The notes beneath the pieces were generated by a model. That model was not told where the DNA came from. It ran no database searches and saw nothing but the letters and a program-made list of their open reading frames with translations. A stretch of 64,000 bases of DNA from positions 1-64,000 of the forward strand of contig DISB01000009.1 in NCBI GenBank assembly GCA_002421685.1. Direction: 5' to 3'. Of the stretch, positions 42,882-51,786 are shown piece by piece. The number at the start of each line of letters is the position of its first letter. The first letter of the stretch is position 1. This DNA comes from Bacteroidetes bacterium UBA6221 (lineage in GTDB: Bacteria > Bacteroidota > Bacteroidia > Chitinophagales > Chitinophagaceae). The position numbers and the translations under genes are program-made.

Positions 42882-43814
42882 ATGTCATTATCTGTAAAAC
42901 ACTTACTGGGAATTAAAGAACTGCAGCGGGAAGATATACAGACTATTTTCCGTACGGCAGATAATTTCAAGCAAGTATTACAGAGGCCCATAAAACGGGT
43001 ACCTACACTCAGGGATACCACAGTTGCCAATGTCTTTTTTGAAAACTCTACCCGCACAAGAATATCTTTTGAACTGGCGGAAAAAAGACTGAGCGCAGAT
43101 GTGGTGAACTTCTCGGCCTCGGGTTCATCGGTATCGAAAGGCGAGACGCTGATAGATACAGTGAATAATATCCTGGCCATGAAGGTGGACATGGTGGTGA
43201 TGCGCCACAGCGCCAGCGGCGCACCGTGGTTCCTTGCAGAGCATATAGATGCCAGCATCATCAATGCGGGAGACGGTATCAACGAACATCCTACCCAGGC
43301 CCTGCTCGACGCTTTCTCTATGCGCGAGAAACTGGGTGACCTGAAGGGGAAACGCATAGCCATAATAGGCGATATAATGCACTCGCGCGTAGCGTTGAGC
43401 AATATATTCTGCCTGCAAAAGCTGGGTGCTGAAGTAATGGTTGCCGGGCCACCCACACTGATACCCAAATACATCCGTGACCTGGGCGTAAAAGTGGAAT
43501 ATGATGTAAAGAAGGCGTTGCAATGGTGCCAGGTGGCCAATGTGCTGCGCATACAACTGGAAAGACAGAATAAACCCCTTTTCTCAACACTAAGGGAATA
43601 TGCGCTTTTTTATGGCATCAATAAACAGATGCTGGATAGCCTTAAAAAGGAAATCATTATCATGCACCCTGGCCCTATTAACAGGGGCGTGGAAATCAAT
43701 TCTGACGTGGCGGACAGCGAACAATCCATCATACTCGACCAAGTAGAGAACGGTGTTGCCATACGGATGGCTGTCATTTATCTCTTGTCCGGAAAACGGG
43801 ATTTAGGAGAATAA
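42882..43814 (+). CDS. pyrB: Aspartate carbamoyltransferase, catalytic subunit
   Basis: A 310-residue PyrB, which condenses carbamoyl phosphate with aspartate at the committed step of pyrimidine synthesis. The phosphate-binding motif STRTR sits in 'FFENSTRTRISFE', and 'HPTQALLDAFSMRE' and 'MHPGPINRGVEI' are the other catalytic segments. No pyrI regulatory subunit is adjacent. Its last 41 bp overlap the convergent GT39-like gene. Confidence 0.96.
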   Translation: MSLSVKHLLGIKELQREDIQTIFRTADNFKQVLQRPIKRVPTLRDTTVANVFFENSTRTRISFELAEKRLSADVVNFSASGSSVSKGETLIDTVNNILAMKVDMVVMRHSASGAPWFLAEHIDASIINAGDGINEHPTQALLDAFSMREKLGDLKGKRIAIIGDIMHSRVALSNIFCLQKLGAEVMVAGPPTLIPKYIRDLGVKVEYDVKKALQWCQVANVLRIQLERQNKPLFSTLREYALFYGINKQMLDSLKKEIIIMHPGPINRGVEINSDVADSEQSIILDQVENGVAIRMAVIYLLSGKRDLGE

Positions 43815-45288
43815 AGTCGAATTTCAACGGGAATCTCTTTTTATACAATTCATATTTCTCCAATCCGAATTCCTGCTTCCTGAACCCGATGGTGGATATT
43901 ATGGGTATCATATCGTTATTGCACACCTCTTTGTCTATCAGCACATAGTCGGGTATATAAAACAGAGGATTTACCTCCATGCGGTTGTACCGCTGCATAT
44001 AAGCCAGGAAGGCGTAGTCCTTGTCTTTTTCGGCACAGATGCCTACTACTTCGTCTTTGGGCACATTCTGCCCGATATACTTTATGTCAGCCAGCAATTC
44101 GTGGTCGCGGCCGGGCTTGCCTATTTTAGAGCCCAGGTACACGCCAAGCGCCAGCGATACGACTGTAGCGGTCACTTTAAAATAGCGAAGACTTTTGTCT
44201 CCAACACGCAGCCTGTCAGTAAGGGCTACATAATATGGATAGACGACAAAACACAATGCCATGACATAATAGGGTAGCGACGGTACCAGGTAGAAGGTGC
44301 GCTGTTTAACACTGAGCATTATAGGCAGGGACGCCGACACTGCAACAAGCAGGAAAAACAAGGCAGTTTTGCCATGGCGATATTTCGGAATTAATACTTT
44401 CAAGCCCCTGGCCGCAATAACAACTATAACAGACAGCAATATAGGAACCAGCATTTGCATCACCAGGTCGTACACCAGCGCCAGCCTGCCCATACCACCT
44501 CCTGTTATTTCTCGTTTGCCCGCCAGTGCGGCAACCAATTGCTCATGCAGGTAGCGGTCGATGCTCGAGCGGGAGTCAGGAAATTGGAACAATAAAAATA
44601 TCCCGGTTGCCAGAAGTATGGTCAACAGGAGTGTTTGCCCCAATGCGTGCCTGAACTCTTTCCAGTTACGCCAACTAAAAACAAGCCAGTACAAAACAGG
44701 CACTGCCAGTGGAAACGCTCCAACGGGGCCTTTTGTGAGAACAGCCGCAAAGATGAACAAGGCACCTGCAAAAGTATAAGCCCATTTGGAGGAGGTGATG
44801 CCTTTATATATCACCAGAACCGCTGCCAGGTCGAACAAGGCCATGGTACAATCCAGGATATTGTTGGTGTAACCCCAGGTAACAGTGGGGGCGAGACACC
44901 AAAAGAGCAAGGGCAGGGCATAACTGTACCGTTCATAATTGTCGGCCAACGCCGTCTTCCATGTGTGTCTGATCAATAGTATAGTCACTATCCATACAAC
45001 AAATGAATATATCTTTTCGGTGAAGTAATGGTCGCCGAAGACTTTGAAAAAAAGCGCCTGTATGCCAAACATAAGGGGCGGATGCTCATAAAAACCCCAG
45101 TCGCCGCGGTAGTATGGATGCCAGAAACTACCCTTGCCTATGGCCAGGTTGCGCGAAATAGATGCGTAAGTAACGCCGTCGAGGAATATACCTTCGGGAA
45201 CCAGCCTGTCCAGGATAAGCATTACAGTAACAATAAGCACTGTAATACAAACAGTTAGCCTTGTGTTCCTGCCTGCAATATTATTCAA
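43774..45288 (-). CDS. GT39-type membrane glycosyltransferase
   Basis: A 504-residue integral-membrane protein with about 11 helices and a family-typical acidic first loop: 'LDGVTYASISRNLAIGKGSF' followed by 'YEHPPLMFGIQALFFKVFG'. This matches the ArnT/PMT (glycosyltransferase family 39, GT-C) fold that uses a polyprenyl-phosphate sugar donor. Acceptor unknown. Its 3' end overlaps the convergent pyrB by 41 bp. Confidence 0.85.
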   Translation of the reverse strand: MNNIAGRNTRLTVCITVLIVTVMLILDRLVPEGIFLDGVTYASISRNLAIGKGSFWHPYYRGDWGFYEHPPLMFGIQALFFKVFGDHYFTEKIYSFVVWIVTILLIRHTWKTALADNYERYSYALPLLFWCLAPTVTWGYTNNILDCTMALFDLAAVLVIYKGITSSKWAYTFAGALFIFAAVLTKGPVGAFPLAVPVLYWLVFSWRNWKEFRHALGQTLLLTILLATGIFLLFQFPDSRSSIDRYLHEQLVAALAGKREITGGGMGRLALVYDLVMQMLVPILLSVIVVIAARGLKVLIPKYRHGKTALFFLLVAVSASLPIMLSVKQRTFYLVPSLPYYVMALCFVVYPYYVALTDRLRVGDKSLRYFKVTATVVSLALGVYLGSKIGKPGRDHELLADIKYIGQNVPKDEVVGICAEKDKDYAFLAYMQRYNRMEVNPLFYIPDYVLIDKEVCNNDMIPIISTIGFRKQEFGLEKYELYKKRFPLKFDFILLNPVFRTRDK

Positions 45289-45404
45289 TCAATCGTGGTT
45301 TTGATAGCTGAGGTCCTAAAAATATAAAAGTTTCTGAAATGAACTACGCGAAAACGGTGGAGCAATTTTTAACCCGGCTATGCTTTTACTTCTGCTTCAA
45401 AGCG

Positions 45405-45412
45405 TATCTTTG
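45405..45412 (+). promoter_or_regulatory. -7 box of the accD promoter
   Basis: TATCTTTG fits TAnnTTTG, 58 nt before the accD ATG. The -33 element is not clear. Confidence 0.45.
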
Positions 45413-45470
45413 CCAATTCGTCGTAAGACTGATAGAAGAGCAGTGAGATTGTATAACAAAACAGAATATT

Positions 45471-46328
45471 ATGTCATCAACCTGGTTTCGACGTATTAAG
45501 AAAGGTATTCTTACGGGTACCCACGAAAAGAAAGAAGCCCCCGATGGCCTTTGGCATAAATGCCCCGAGTGCAAAACGACAGTAACCACCAAAGAACTGG
45601 AAGAACAACTGTATGTATGTGCCAAGTGCAACTACCATAATAAGATCAATGCCGGGGAGTACTTTTCTTTCCTGTTTGACGAGCAGCACGAGTTATTGTT
45701 TGAAAATATAGCGCCTGTAGATAAGCTGGGATTTGTAGATATGAAACCTTATGCAGACAGGCTGGTCTCCGCGCAAAAAGCTACAGGCCTGAAAGACGCG
45801 ATGACCGTAGGGGTAGGAAAGGTAAGTGGCAGGCCCCTTGTGGTCGCCTGTATGAACTTCAACTTTATAGGTGGGTCTATGGGCTCGGTAGTAGGAGAGA
45901 AGATCAGTAAGTCTATAGATTACTGTATAGCTAATAACCTACCATTGATGATCATATCAAAGTCGGGCGGGGCACGGATGATGGAGAGTGCCTTCTCGCT
46001 GATGCAGATGGCCAAAACGTCGGCAAAACTGACCCAACTGGCAAAGGCTGGATTACCCTATATATCGCTGATGACTGACCCCACTACCGGTGGCGTAACC
46101 GCTTCTTACGCTATGTTGGGCGATATCAATATCGCTGAACCGAAAGCGTTGATAGGTTTTGCCGGGCCACGCGTGATAAAAGAAACCATCAAAAAAGACC
46201 TGCCCGAGGGTTTCCAACGCTCTGAATTTTTGCAGGAGCATGGATTTCTCGATTTCATCGTTAACCGGCAGGATTTAAGAAAGCAACTGGCCGAAGTAAT
46301 CGACTGGTTTATGAAAGGCAAAAGCTAA
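45471..46328 (+). CDS. accD: Acetyl-CoA carboxylase carboxyltransferase subunit beta
   Basis: A 285-residue AccD with an N-terminal zinc ribbon (Cys31, Cys34, Cys50, Cys53) and a crotonase-like carboxyltransferase domain: 'NFIGGSMGSVVGEKISKSID', 'KSGGARMMESAFSLMQMAK', 'DPTTGGVTASYAMLGDI'. It works with AccA to transfer carboxyl from biotin to acetyl-CoA at the first step of fatty-acid synthesis. It is followed 6 bp later by smpB, so the two are cotranscribed. Confidence 0.96.
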   Translation: MSSTWFRRIKKGILTGTHEKKEAPDGLWHKCPECKTTVTTKELEEQLYVCAKCNYHNKINAGEYFSFLFDEQHELLFENIAPVDKLGFVDMKPYADRLVSAQKATGLKDAMTVGVGKVSGRPLVVACMNFNFIGGSMGSVVGEKISKSIDYCIANNLPLMIISKSGGARMMESAFSLMQMAKTSAKLTQLAKAGLPYISLMTDPTTGGVTASYAMLGDINIAEPKALIGFAGPRVIKETIKKDLPEGFQRSEFLQEHGFLDFIVNRQDLRKQLAEVIDWFMKGKS

Positions 46329-46334
46329 TTCTCT

Positions 46335-46784
46335 TTGTCGCAGCAGCAGGTATATATTAAAAACCGCCCCATAACCTTTGAGTATTCCATAGAGGACAAA
46401 CTCACAGCAGGCATCATACTCACGGGCTCCGAGATAAAATCGGTGCGCGAGGGTAAGGTGAGTTTTAATGACAGTTACTGCTTCTTTCACGACGGCGAGC
46501 TATGGATAAAAAGCCTGCATATAGCCGAATATGTAAATGCAGGATATGCCGGCCACGACCCCGTGCGCGAACGCAAGTTGCTGCTGAATAAAAAGGAACT
46601 GCGCAAATGGGCGCAGAAGATGAAGGAAAAGGGGCTCACCATCGTACCCCTGGCGATGTACATCAATGAAAAGGGCTATGCCAAACTGGACATAGGCCTG
46701 GCAAAAGGGAAAAAGACCCACGACAAGCGCGAGAGCATCAAAAAGCGTGATACCGAAAGGGAAATGAAGCGGTATTTGAAGTAA
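46335..46784 (+). CDS. smpB: SsrA-binding protein
   Basis: A 149-residue SmpB, which binds tmRNA for trans-translation and ribosome rescue. The core motifs are 'EYSIEDKLTAGIILTGSEIK', 'KSVREGKVSFNDSYC' and the C-terminal 'GKKTHDKRESIKKRDTEREM' basic tail that enters the mRNA channel. It begins with a TTG codon at 46335; no better in-frame start exists. No ssrA gene is visible in this window. Cotranscribed with accD. Confidence 0.95.
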   Translation: MSQQQVYIKNRPITFEYSIEDKLTAGIILTGSEIKSVREGKVSFNDSYCFFHDGELWIKSLHIAEYVNAGYAGHDPVRERKLLLNKKELRKWAQKMKEKGLTIVPLAMYINEKGYAKLDIGLAKGKKTHDKRESIKKRDTEREMKRYLK

Positions 46785-46901
46785 GCCGTATTCAAATTTC
46801 CACGCTCTGATTTGTTCATCCAGGCAAATAGTTTTTTCAGCAGGGGTTGAACACTGATCTTCGAATTGTCGAATATGACTGGAAACCAAGGCTGGTTGAA
46901 A

Positions 46902-47402
46902 CTACTCCAGCATATCGTCATAAAATTCCCCGTCTGTGATAGTAACAGAGTCTTTCCCGTCTATCGTGTATGCCGTTCCTTCAAAAGTACCGCTCAGTAA
47001 TACTTGTCCGTTTACCGTATTCCTGTTGTTTACTGTGATGCTGCCATGCCCCCTGCTCGCAGTGATGTGGTACAACTTGCCTGTGGCATCCTGGTAATTA
47101 AAAAAGCTGCTGTTTTCTGCTGTTATATCAAATGTACCTGTAGAACCACTGTATGGTATATTGGCAGATATCAGCGGGTATTCCCCTTCACTTTTACCCG
47201 CCAGCAAAATCCGTTGCGCGCCCCAGGTGTTGATTTTTTGCGTCGCTTCCCATGCAACACCATTCGCTTTTAGCTTGAGATAGGCATTCGTTGCAGTAGT
47301 ATTACTGTTATTGTTTCCATTGTCATCCGGCTTGTTGCACGAAGTCGCTACAAACAAACCGAAAGCTAATAGGATAAAACCCTGAAATTTATCTCTTTCC
47401 AT
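46902..47402 (-). CDS. DUF6252-like lipoprotein
   Basis: A 166-residue lipoprotein with signal MERDKFQGFILLAFGLFVAT and lipobox TSC. A low-complexity Asn/Asp linker ('DDNGNNNSNTTATN') leads to a beta-rich domain ('LKLKANGVAWEATQKINTWG', 'GTFDITAENSSF', 'SGTFEGTAYTIDG') like DUF6252, a family common in Bacteroidota. Function unknown. It converges with smpB across 117 bp in which I see no terminator. Confidence 0.6.
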   Translation of the reverse strand: MERDKFQGFILLAFGLFVATSCNKPDDNGNNNSNTTATNAYLKLKANGVAWEATQKINTWGAQRILLAGKSEGEYPLISANIPYSGSTGTFDITAENSSFFNYQDATGKLYHITASRGHGSITVNNRNTVNGQVLLSGTFEGTAYTIDGKDSVTITDGEFYDDMLE

Positions 47403-47523
47403 ACTATATGCATTTTATATTGCTAATATAAAACTTTCCTTTCTCATGAGGGTAATACATCTGCTGCAAGTTTCTCTGTTTAAAATTCTAAAGGTCTTTA
47501 TATTTACAATAAAATTGAATTGA

Positions 47524-48009
47524 ATGTCTGTTCCTCAACAACTCGCAAAACATTTAAGTGATGCATACTTCGGCGGCAACTGGACATGGGTAAACATGAA
47601 GGACACCCTTTCTGATGTGACATGGCAGGAGGCAACGACCAGGGTATATGATTGTAATACTATCGCCGTGCTGGTCTATCATATCAACTACTACACTGCA
47701 GTTCAGATAAAAGTCCTGCAAGGGAGCCCGTTGGATGCACATGACAAATACAGTTTCGATTGTCCGCCTGTCAACTCGCAGCAAGACTGGGAAAAAATGC
47801 TGGCAGAGGTACTGGACAATGCAACGGTACTGGCTACTCTCGTTAAGCAACTGCCCGCTGAAAAAGCCTGGGAATATTTTACTGATGAAAAATATGGGAC
47901 TTATTACCGCAACATACAGGGGAACACTGAGCATATTCACTACCACCTGGGCCAGGTGGTGATCCTGAAGAAGGTGATTCGCGGACAAAATAATGTTTCA
48001 TCGCACTAA
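47524..48009 (+). CDS. DinB-fold protein
   Basis: A 161-residue four-helix-bundle protein with the DinB/YfiT-type metal triad suggested by 'VLVYHINYY' near residue 60 and 'TEHIHYHLGQVVIL' near the C-terminus. Many members are thiol transferases or are of unknown function. It is transcribed alone; its 3' end overlaps the convergent putative anti-sigma gene by 12 bp. A second DinB-type gene is nearby at 49683-50255. Confidence 0.78.
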   Translation: MSVPQQLAKHLSDAYFGGNWTWVNMKDTLSDVTWQEATTRVYDCNTIAVLVYHINYYTAVQIKVLQGSPLDAHDKYSFDCPPVNSQQDWEKMLAEVLDNATVLATLVKQLPAEKAWEYFTDEKYGTYYRNIQGNTEHIHYHLGQVVILKKVIRGQNNVSSH

Positions 48010-48501
48010 GCTACGCCTGAACAACTTGTCAATTACCAGTAATGCGACCAGTACGGTCACAAATGCCGCGATAATGCCTGCATTGCCCGGCAATTGCCAT
48101 GTTGGCCAAGTAAGATCAGGAAATTTGAATGTGCCGGTTGTGCCCGAATTATCATAACCGGAATCCCATGAAACGTTCCTGGCCAGGTAGATTATGGAAA
48201 GTACTACAACGGCAACAAAAAATGTGCAGATGGCACGGATAGCATAGCTGAATACGTTTTTCCGCGCACTATACTGATTGTTTGATACCAGTATCTGCTT
48301 CATCACGTTTCCTGTAAAATCAACGGATGTTTGCAGGGGCTCCGCTGCCTTTATATCCCGGTGAAATGACAGCATCTCGCAGTAGGTTGCTTTCCACAAC
48401 TCATCAGTCTCAATCAGCCCGGCAATACGCTCCCTTTCGTCATCGGTTGTCGCACCGTCGATGTACTCCCACAATTTCACTTCCATCTCTTCGTACTGCA
48501 T
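47998..48501 (-). CDS. Putative anti-sigma factor (membrane)
   Basis: The ATG start at 48501 (MQYEEMEVKLWEYIDGATTD) gives 167 residues. The N-terminal cytoplasmic part (about 1-75) has 'LWEYIDGATTDDERERIAGL', typical of the helical region that binds ECF sigma factors, and there are two transmembrane segments (about 88-112 and 135-157). It lies 38 bp downstream of an ECF sigma gene on the same strand, which supports an anti-sigma role. No zinc-binding HxxxCxxC motif is present. Confidence 0.6.
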   Translation of the reverse strand: MQYEEMEVKLWEYIDGATTDDERERIAGLIETDELWKATYCEMLSFHRDIKAAEPLQTSVDFTGNVMKQILVSNNQYSARKNVFSYAIRAICTFFVAVVVLSIIYLARNVSWDSGYDNSGTTGTFKFPDLTWPTWQLPGNAGIIAAFVTVLVALLVIDKLFRRSLVR

Positions 48502-48539
48502 CACAGTTTGTCTTTTATTCAATAAAATTAGTTTATTCT

Positions 48540-49121
48540 TTACTTCCCGCCGGTGTATCCATGTAAATCATTCCCGTAATGCCTGTCTAATATTTCCTTT
48601 AACCTTTTCCTGGCCCGGAACAATTTTATTTTAACGTTGCTGTTGCTCATATCCGTGATCTGGCATATTTCTTCCACGGTTTGCTCGTGCAGGTAAAACA
48701 AAGTTATAATAAGCGCTTCATCCTCAGCCAATTTGCTGATGGCATTAGCCAGCAGCTTTTTTTTCGCCCTTGAGTCCTGGCTCATGGTAACGTTGTCAAT
48801 GTTCCCGCCCAGTTCGGCAAGTTGGCTTTCGTTCTTCACTACCTGGGCCGGGCGAATGCTTCGCATTCTTGATATGCATGTGTTTTTTGTGATTGTATAT
48901 AGCCATGTGCTGAATTTTCCCAGCCCATCAAATGATGCCAGGGACCTGTAGGCTTTTACAAATACATCTTGCGCCACTTCTTCCGCGTCTTCGCTGTTAT
49001 TTATATACCTGCACGCAAGCGTATAAACAAAATGTTGGTACCTGTCCACCAACAGGGCATAGGCGCGTTGGTCGCCCCGCAATACCCTGTGGATGATGTC
49101 CGCATCTTGTAATTCCTGCAT
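48540..49121 (-). CDS. ECF-type RNA polymerase sigma-70 factor
   Basis: A 193-residue ECF sigma factor. Region 2 is 'EDAEEVAQDVFVKAYRSL' with 'FSTWLYTITKNTCISRMRS'; region 4 is 'EALIITLFYLHEQTVEEICQ' with the recognition helix 'MSNSNVKIKLFRARKRLKEI'. It should direct RNA polymerase to a small regulon, controlled by the putative anti-sigma protein encoded directly downstream. The signal is unknown. Confidence 0.92.
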   Translation of the reverse strand: MQELQDADIIHRVLRGDQRAYALLVDRYQHFVYTLACRYINNSEDAEEVAQDVFVKAYRSLASFDGLGKFSTWLYTITKNTCISRMRSIRPAQVVKNESQLAELGGNIDNVTMSQDSRAKKKLLANAISKLAEDEALIITLFYLHEQTVEEICQITDMSNSNVKIKLFRARKRLKEILDRHYGNDLHGYTGGK

Positions 49122-49253
49122 GTGCTGTTATTAGACGCTTTGCGCCCAAGTTAGGTTACAGTGATTTTATTTCCCGTTTTTTTGTAACCACAATTGCATG
49201 TGGTGCGTCTTATAGGCTGTAACTGATTTCACAAACAACAAATACACTGAAAC

Positions 49254-49646
49254 ATGGAAGAAGAAGTAATCATCTTTTCACTTTTATTTGCTACCATTTT
49301 TGGGCTGTACTTCCTGCGTAGCCGGGAAAACCTGGCCATGATTGAAAAAGGAATGAATCCGCGGAGGAGTATTAACAATGGACCGCGGCCGTACACCTAT
49401 ATGAAATACGCCCTACTGTGCGTAGGCGGCGGCATAGGCCTGTTCCTGGCATATATGATAGACGTGTCCTACCTGCATGATATTACCCGGGTGACACATT
49501 CTGATGGTACTATATATTATCGTTCCAACGAAGAGATATACTTTGCCCTGTTAGCAATAGGTGGTGGTATCGGGCTGTTCTCTGCCTACCGGCTAGAGCG
49601 CAAGCACATGGCCGATAAGAAGCAAGACATCGACGGAGGGGAGTGA
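49254..49646 (+). CDS. DUF6249-like small membrane protein
   Basis: A 130-residue membrane protein. Helix 1 ('VIIFSLLFATIFGLYFL') is followed by the basic segment 'SRENLAMIEKGMNPRR', and two more Gly-rich helices ('YALLCVGGGIGLFLAYMI', 'FALLAIGGGIGLFSAYRL') form a near-duplicate pair. This matches the DUF6249 pattern. It is divergent from the ECF sigma gene, so it may be controlled by that sigma factor. Function unknown. Confidence 0.7.
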   Translation: MEEEVIIFSLLFATIFGLYFLRSRENLAMIEKGMNPRRSINNGPRPYTYMKYALLCVGGGIGLFLAYMIDVSYLHDITRVTHSDGTIYYRSNEEIYFALLAIGGGIGLFSAYRLERKHMADKKQDIDGGE

Positions 49647-49652
49647 GGGAAT

Positions 49653-49676
49653 CTCTTCCCCATGTAGGGGGAAGAG
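49653..49676. terminator. Weak hairpin between convergent genes
   Basis: CTCTTCCCC and GGGGAAGAG form a 9-bp stem, without a T-run, between the DUF6249-like gene and the DinB-like gene. Confidence 0.45.
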
Positions 49677-49682
49677 AGTAAA

Positions 49683-50255
49683 CTATTCATCCTTTTTCAA
49701 CCATTCGTCCGTAAAGTGCCTTGTGCCTTTTTCTTCTGAGAATTTCTTTTGGTTGTAATCGGCAGATTTGTTGCGCGGAACGGAAAGGCTGTCCCATTCG
49801 CCTTTTTTGTACAACTTGGCAGCAAATACTATTTGTCCCACATGATAAGAATAATGTGCCAGTTGGCGGTTGATAGCGTCCAATACGGTATGCCCCTCGT
49901 TGCGGATGTAGACGATAATACCGAGGTCATTATCCGTAATACTTTTCAGTGCCTTGAACAGGTAATCCCAGCCCTCTTCCCATTTCTGCATCACCGCCTC
50001 GCGGGTAGGCAGGTCGTTCTCAAATTCTGCATCCCGCTGGCGCCAGGGCTTTTCGCCATCGGTGGTGAGGAAGTCCGTCCAGCGACTGAGCATATTACCC
50101 CACATATGTTTTACAATAGTGGCTATGCTATTACTATCCTCGTTGGGCTGTATGAACAACTGCTGCTCTTCTAACTGGGCCATAGCCTTTTCGCCCAGCG
50201 ATTTGTAGTACCTGAATTGTCTTTCCGCGCTTTGTAAATATCCTAAGTCTGCCAT
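49683..50255 (-). CDS. DinB-fold (DUF1572-like) protein
   Basis: A 190-residue four-helix-bundle protein. 'FRYYKSLGEKAMAQLEEQQL', 'SIATIVKHMWGNMLSRWTDF' and 'NRQLAHYSYHVGQIVFAAKL' provide the conserved His residues of the DinB/DUF1572 metal site. Role unknown; such proteins are often linked to low-molecular-weight thiols. It is the last gene of an operon with GNAT, ilvE and EamA, 10 bp after the GNAT gene. Confidence 0.85.
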   Translation of the reverse strand: MADLGYLQSAERQFRYYKSLGEKAMAQLEEQQLFIQPNEDSNSIATIVKHMWGNMLSRWTDFLTTDGEKPWRQRDAEFENDLPTREAVMQKWEEGWDYLFKALKSITDNDLGIIVYIRNEGHTVLDAINRQLAHYSYHVGQIVFAAKLYKKGEWDSLSVPRNKSADYNQKKFSEEKGTRHFTDEWLKKDE

Positions 50256-50265
50256 GAAAATGGTT

Positions 50266-50718
50266 TTATTCGTTTAAGTAAATGCCCGGCCTGCTTATCT
50301 CCATCCACCGTGATGGTTCCGCAATCGGCTCAAAACCATAACGCGCATACAGGCCGTGTGCATCCAGCGTACCCAGGAAGACTTTACGCAGTTTGGTCAC
50401 CCATTCCATGCCGGTTAGTATTTCTATCATTTTTTTGCTGAGCCCCTGCCCGCGGTGTTCTTCCTCAATGTACACATCTCCCAGCCAGGCTACGGTGGTA
50501 TAGTCGGTAACCAGCCTTGCGTAACCCACCTGCAGCCCGTCTTTTAATACGGCTATGCAAAATGAATTTTCAAATGCACCCTGCACTGTTTCCAGCGGTA
50601 TGTCTTTTACCCAATATGATCGCTCGGACAGCCATTTGTGTATAGCCTCCACCTGCATCAGGCTTTTGTCTGTTGTTATAATGTACCCGTTGTATGATAT
50701 GTGTATAGGGGTATTCAT
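50266..50718 (-). CDS. GNAT-family N-acetyltransferase
   Basis: A 150-residue single-domain acetyltransferase. The acetyl-CoA-binding loop is in 'VYIEEEHRGQGLSKKMIEIL', and 'GYARLVTDYTTVAWLGDVYI' is the central beta-strand core. The substrate is unknown. It lies 3 bp downstream of ilvE on the same strand. Confidence 0.88.
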   Translation of the reverse strand: MNTPIHISYNGYIITTDKSLMQVEAIHKWLSERSYWVKDIPLETVQGAFENSFCIAVLKDGLQVGYARLVTDYTTVAWLGDVYIEEEHRGQGLSKKMIEILTGMEWVTKLRKVFLGTLDAHGLYARYGFEPIAEPSRWMEISRPGIYLNE

Positions 50719-50721
50719 AGA

Positions 50722-51762
50722 TTATAATATGCTGTTCCAGTTGTATTTGTCCGGCGATACGCCTTTTCTTATAGCATCCAGCGCATCTTTCAGCGTGAAG
50801 GCCACTGCGTCGTCACCCATATAACAGTTGTAGTCTTTATCGCCTATGCGTATCACCTCGATGGGCGCCACTACGGCAGCAGTTCCCGCACCAAATGCTT
50901 CCACACGCTTACCCTGCTCCAATGCGTCTTTTATCTCACGGTGCGTTATGGGGCGTACGGCTACGTTCATGCCCATATCTTTTGCTATGGACAGCAGGGA
51001 GTCCCTCGTTACGCCGTCGAGTGTGGTGCCGCTAAGCGGTGGTGTTACCAATACATTGTCCATGAAGAACATCAGGTTCATGGTTCCCGATTCTTCAATA
51101 AACTCGTGGTTGCGGCTGTCGGTCCATATTACCTGGTCGTAACCTTGTTGCTGAGCCAGGCGGGTAGGGTAGTAGGCGCCGCCGTAGTTGCCGCCGCACT
51201 TGGCAAAGCCTGTGCCGCCGAATGCCGCCCTGCTGTATTGTTCTTCTACTTTTACTTTCAAAGGCTTTGCATAATACCTGTACGCAGGTGTACATACTAT
51301 CATGAAAATATATTCGTCGGATATTTTTACACCCAGGCGTTCCTCAGAGGCAAACATAAAAGGACGGATATACAGCGAGCCTTCGTCATCTCCGGGTATC
51401 CATCCTGCATCCAACTGCACCAGTTGTTTCAACGCTTCGTGGAACAGCGTCTCCGGCACCGGGGGCATGCACATCCTGTCCAGCGAAATGCAGAAACGCT
51501 CGTAATGTTTTTCAGGACGGAAGATATTAACCCTGCCATCTGCCATTCTGAAGGCTTTCATCCCTTCAAAAACAGTCTGTCCATAATGCAGGGCCTGGGC
51601 TATCGGGCTGATGCTCAGGTGCTCATAGGGCACTATCCGGCTGTTTGCCCATTGGCCATCCTTATATTCAGCTATGAACATATGGTCGGTAGGGGTGATG
51701 CCGAATGGTTTTGATTTAGTGTCCGTTACCTGCTTCTGCTGTTTTTCCGTTATGGTAATCAT
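50722..51762 (-). CDS. ilvE: Branched-chain amino acid aminotransferase
   Basis: A 346-residue fold-type IV PLP aminotransferase. The N-terminal 'GQTVFEGMKAFRMADGRVNI' and 'RPEKHYERFCISLDRMCMP' bind substrate; the PLP lysine is in 'GFAKCGGNYGGAYYPTRLAQ'; 'EESGTMNLMFFMDN' and 'LDGVTRDSLLSIAKDMGMNV' complete the core. It catalyses the last step of Leu, Ile and Val synthesis. It is part of the EamA-ilvE-GNAT-DinB cluster, 24 bp downstream of EamA. Confidence 0.95.
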   Translation of the reverse strand: MITITEKQQKQVTDTKSKPFGITPTDHMFIAEYKDGQWANSRIVPYEHLSISPIAQALHYGQTVFEGMKAFRMADGRVNIFRPEKHYERFCISLDRMCMPPVPETLFHEALKQLVQLDAGWIPGDDEGSLYIRPFMFASEERLGVKISDEYIFMIVCTPAYRYYAKPLKVKVEEQYSRAAFGGTGFAKCGGNYGGAYYPTRLAQQQGYDQVIWTDSRNHEFIEESGTMNLMFFMDNVLVTPPLSGTTLDGVTRDSLLSIAKDMGMNVAVRPITHREIKDALEQGKRVEAFGAGTAAVVAPIEVIRIGDKDYNCYMGDDAVAFTLKDALDAIRKGVSPDKYNWNSIL

Positions 51763-51786
51763 ACTGCTTGTTTTCTGTTATGAAAA

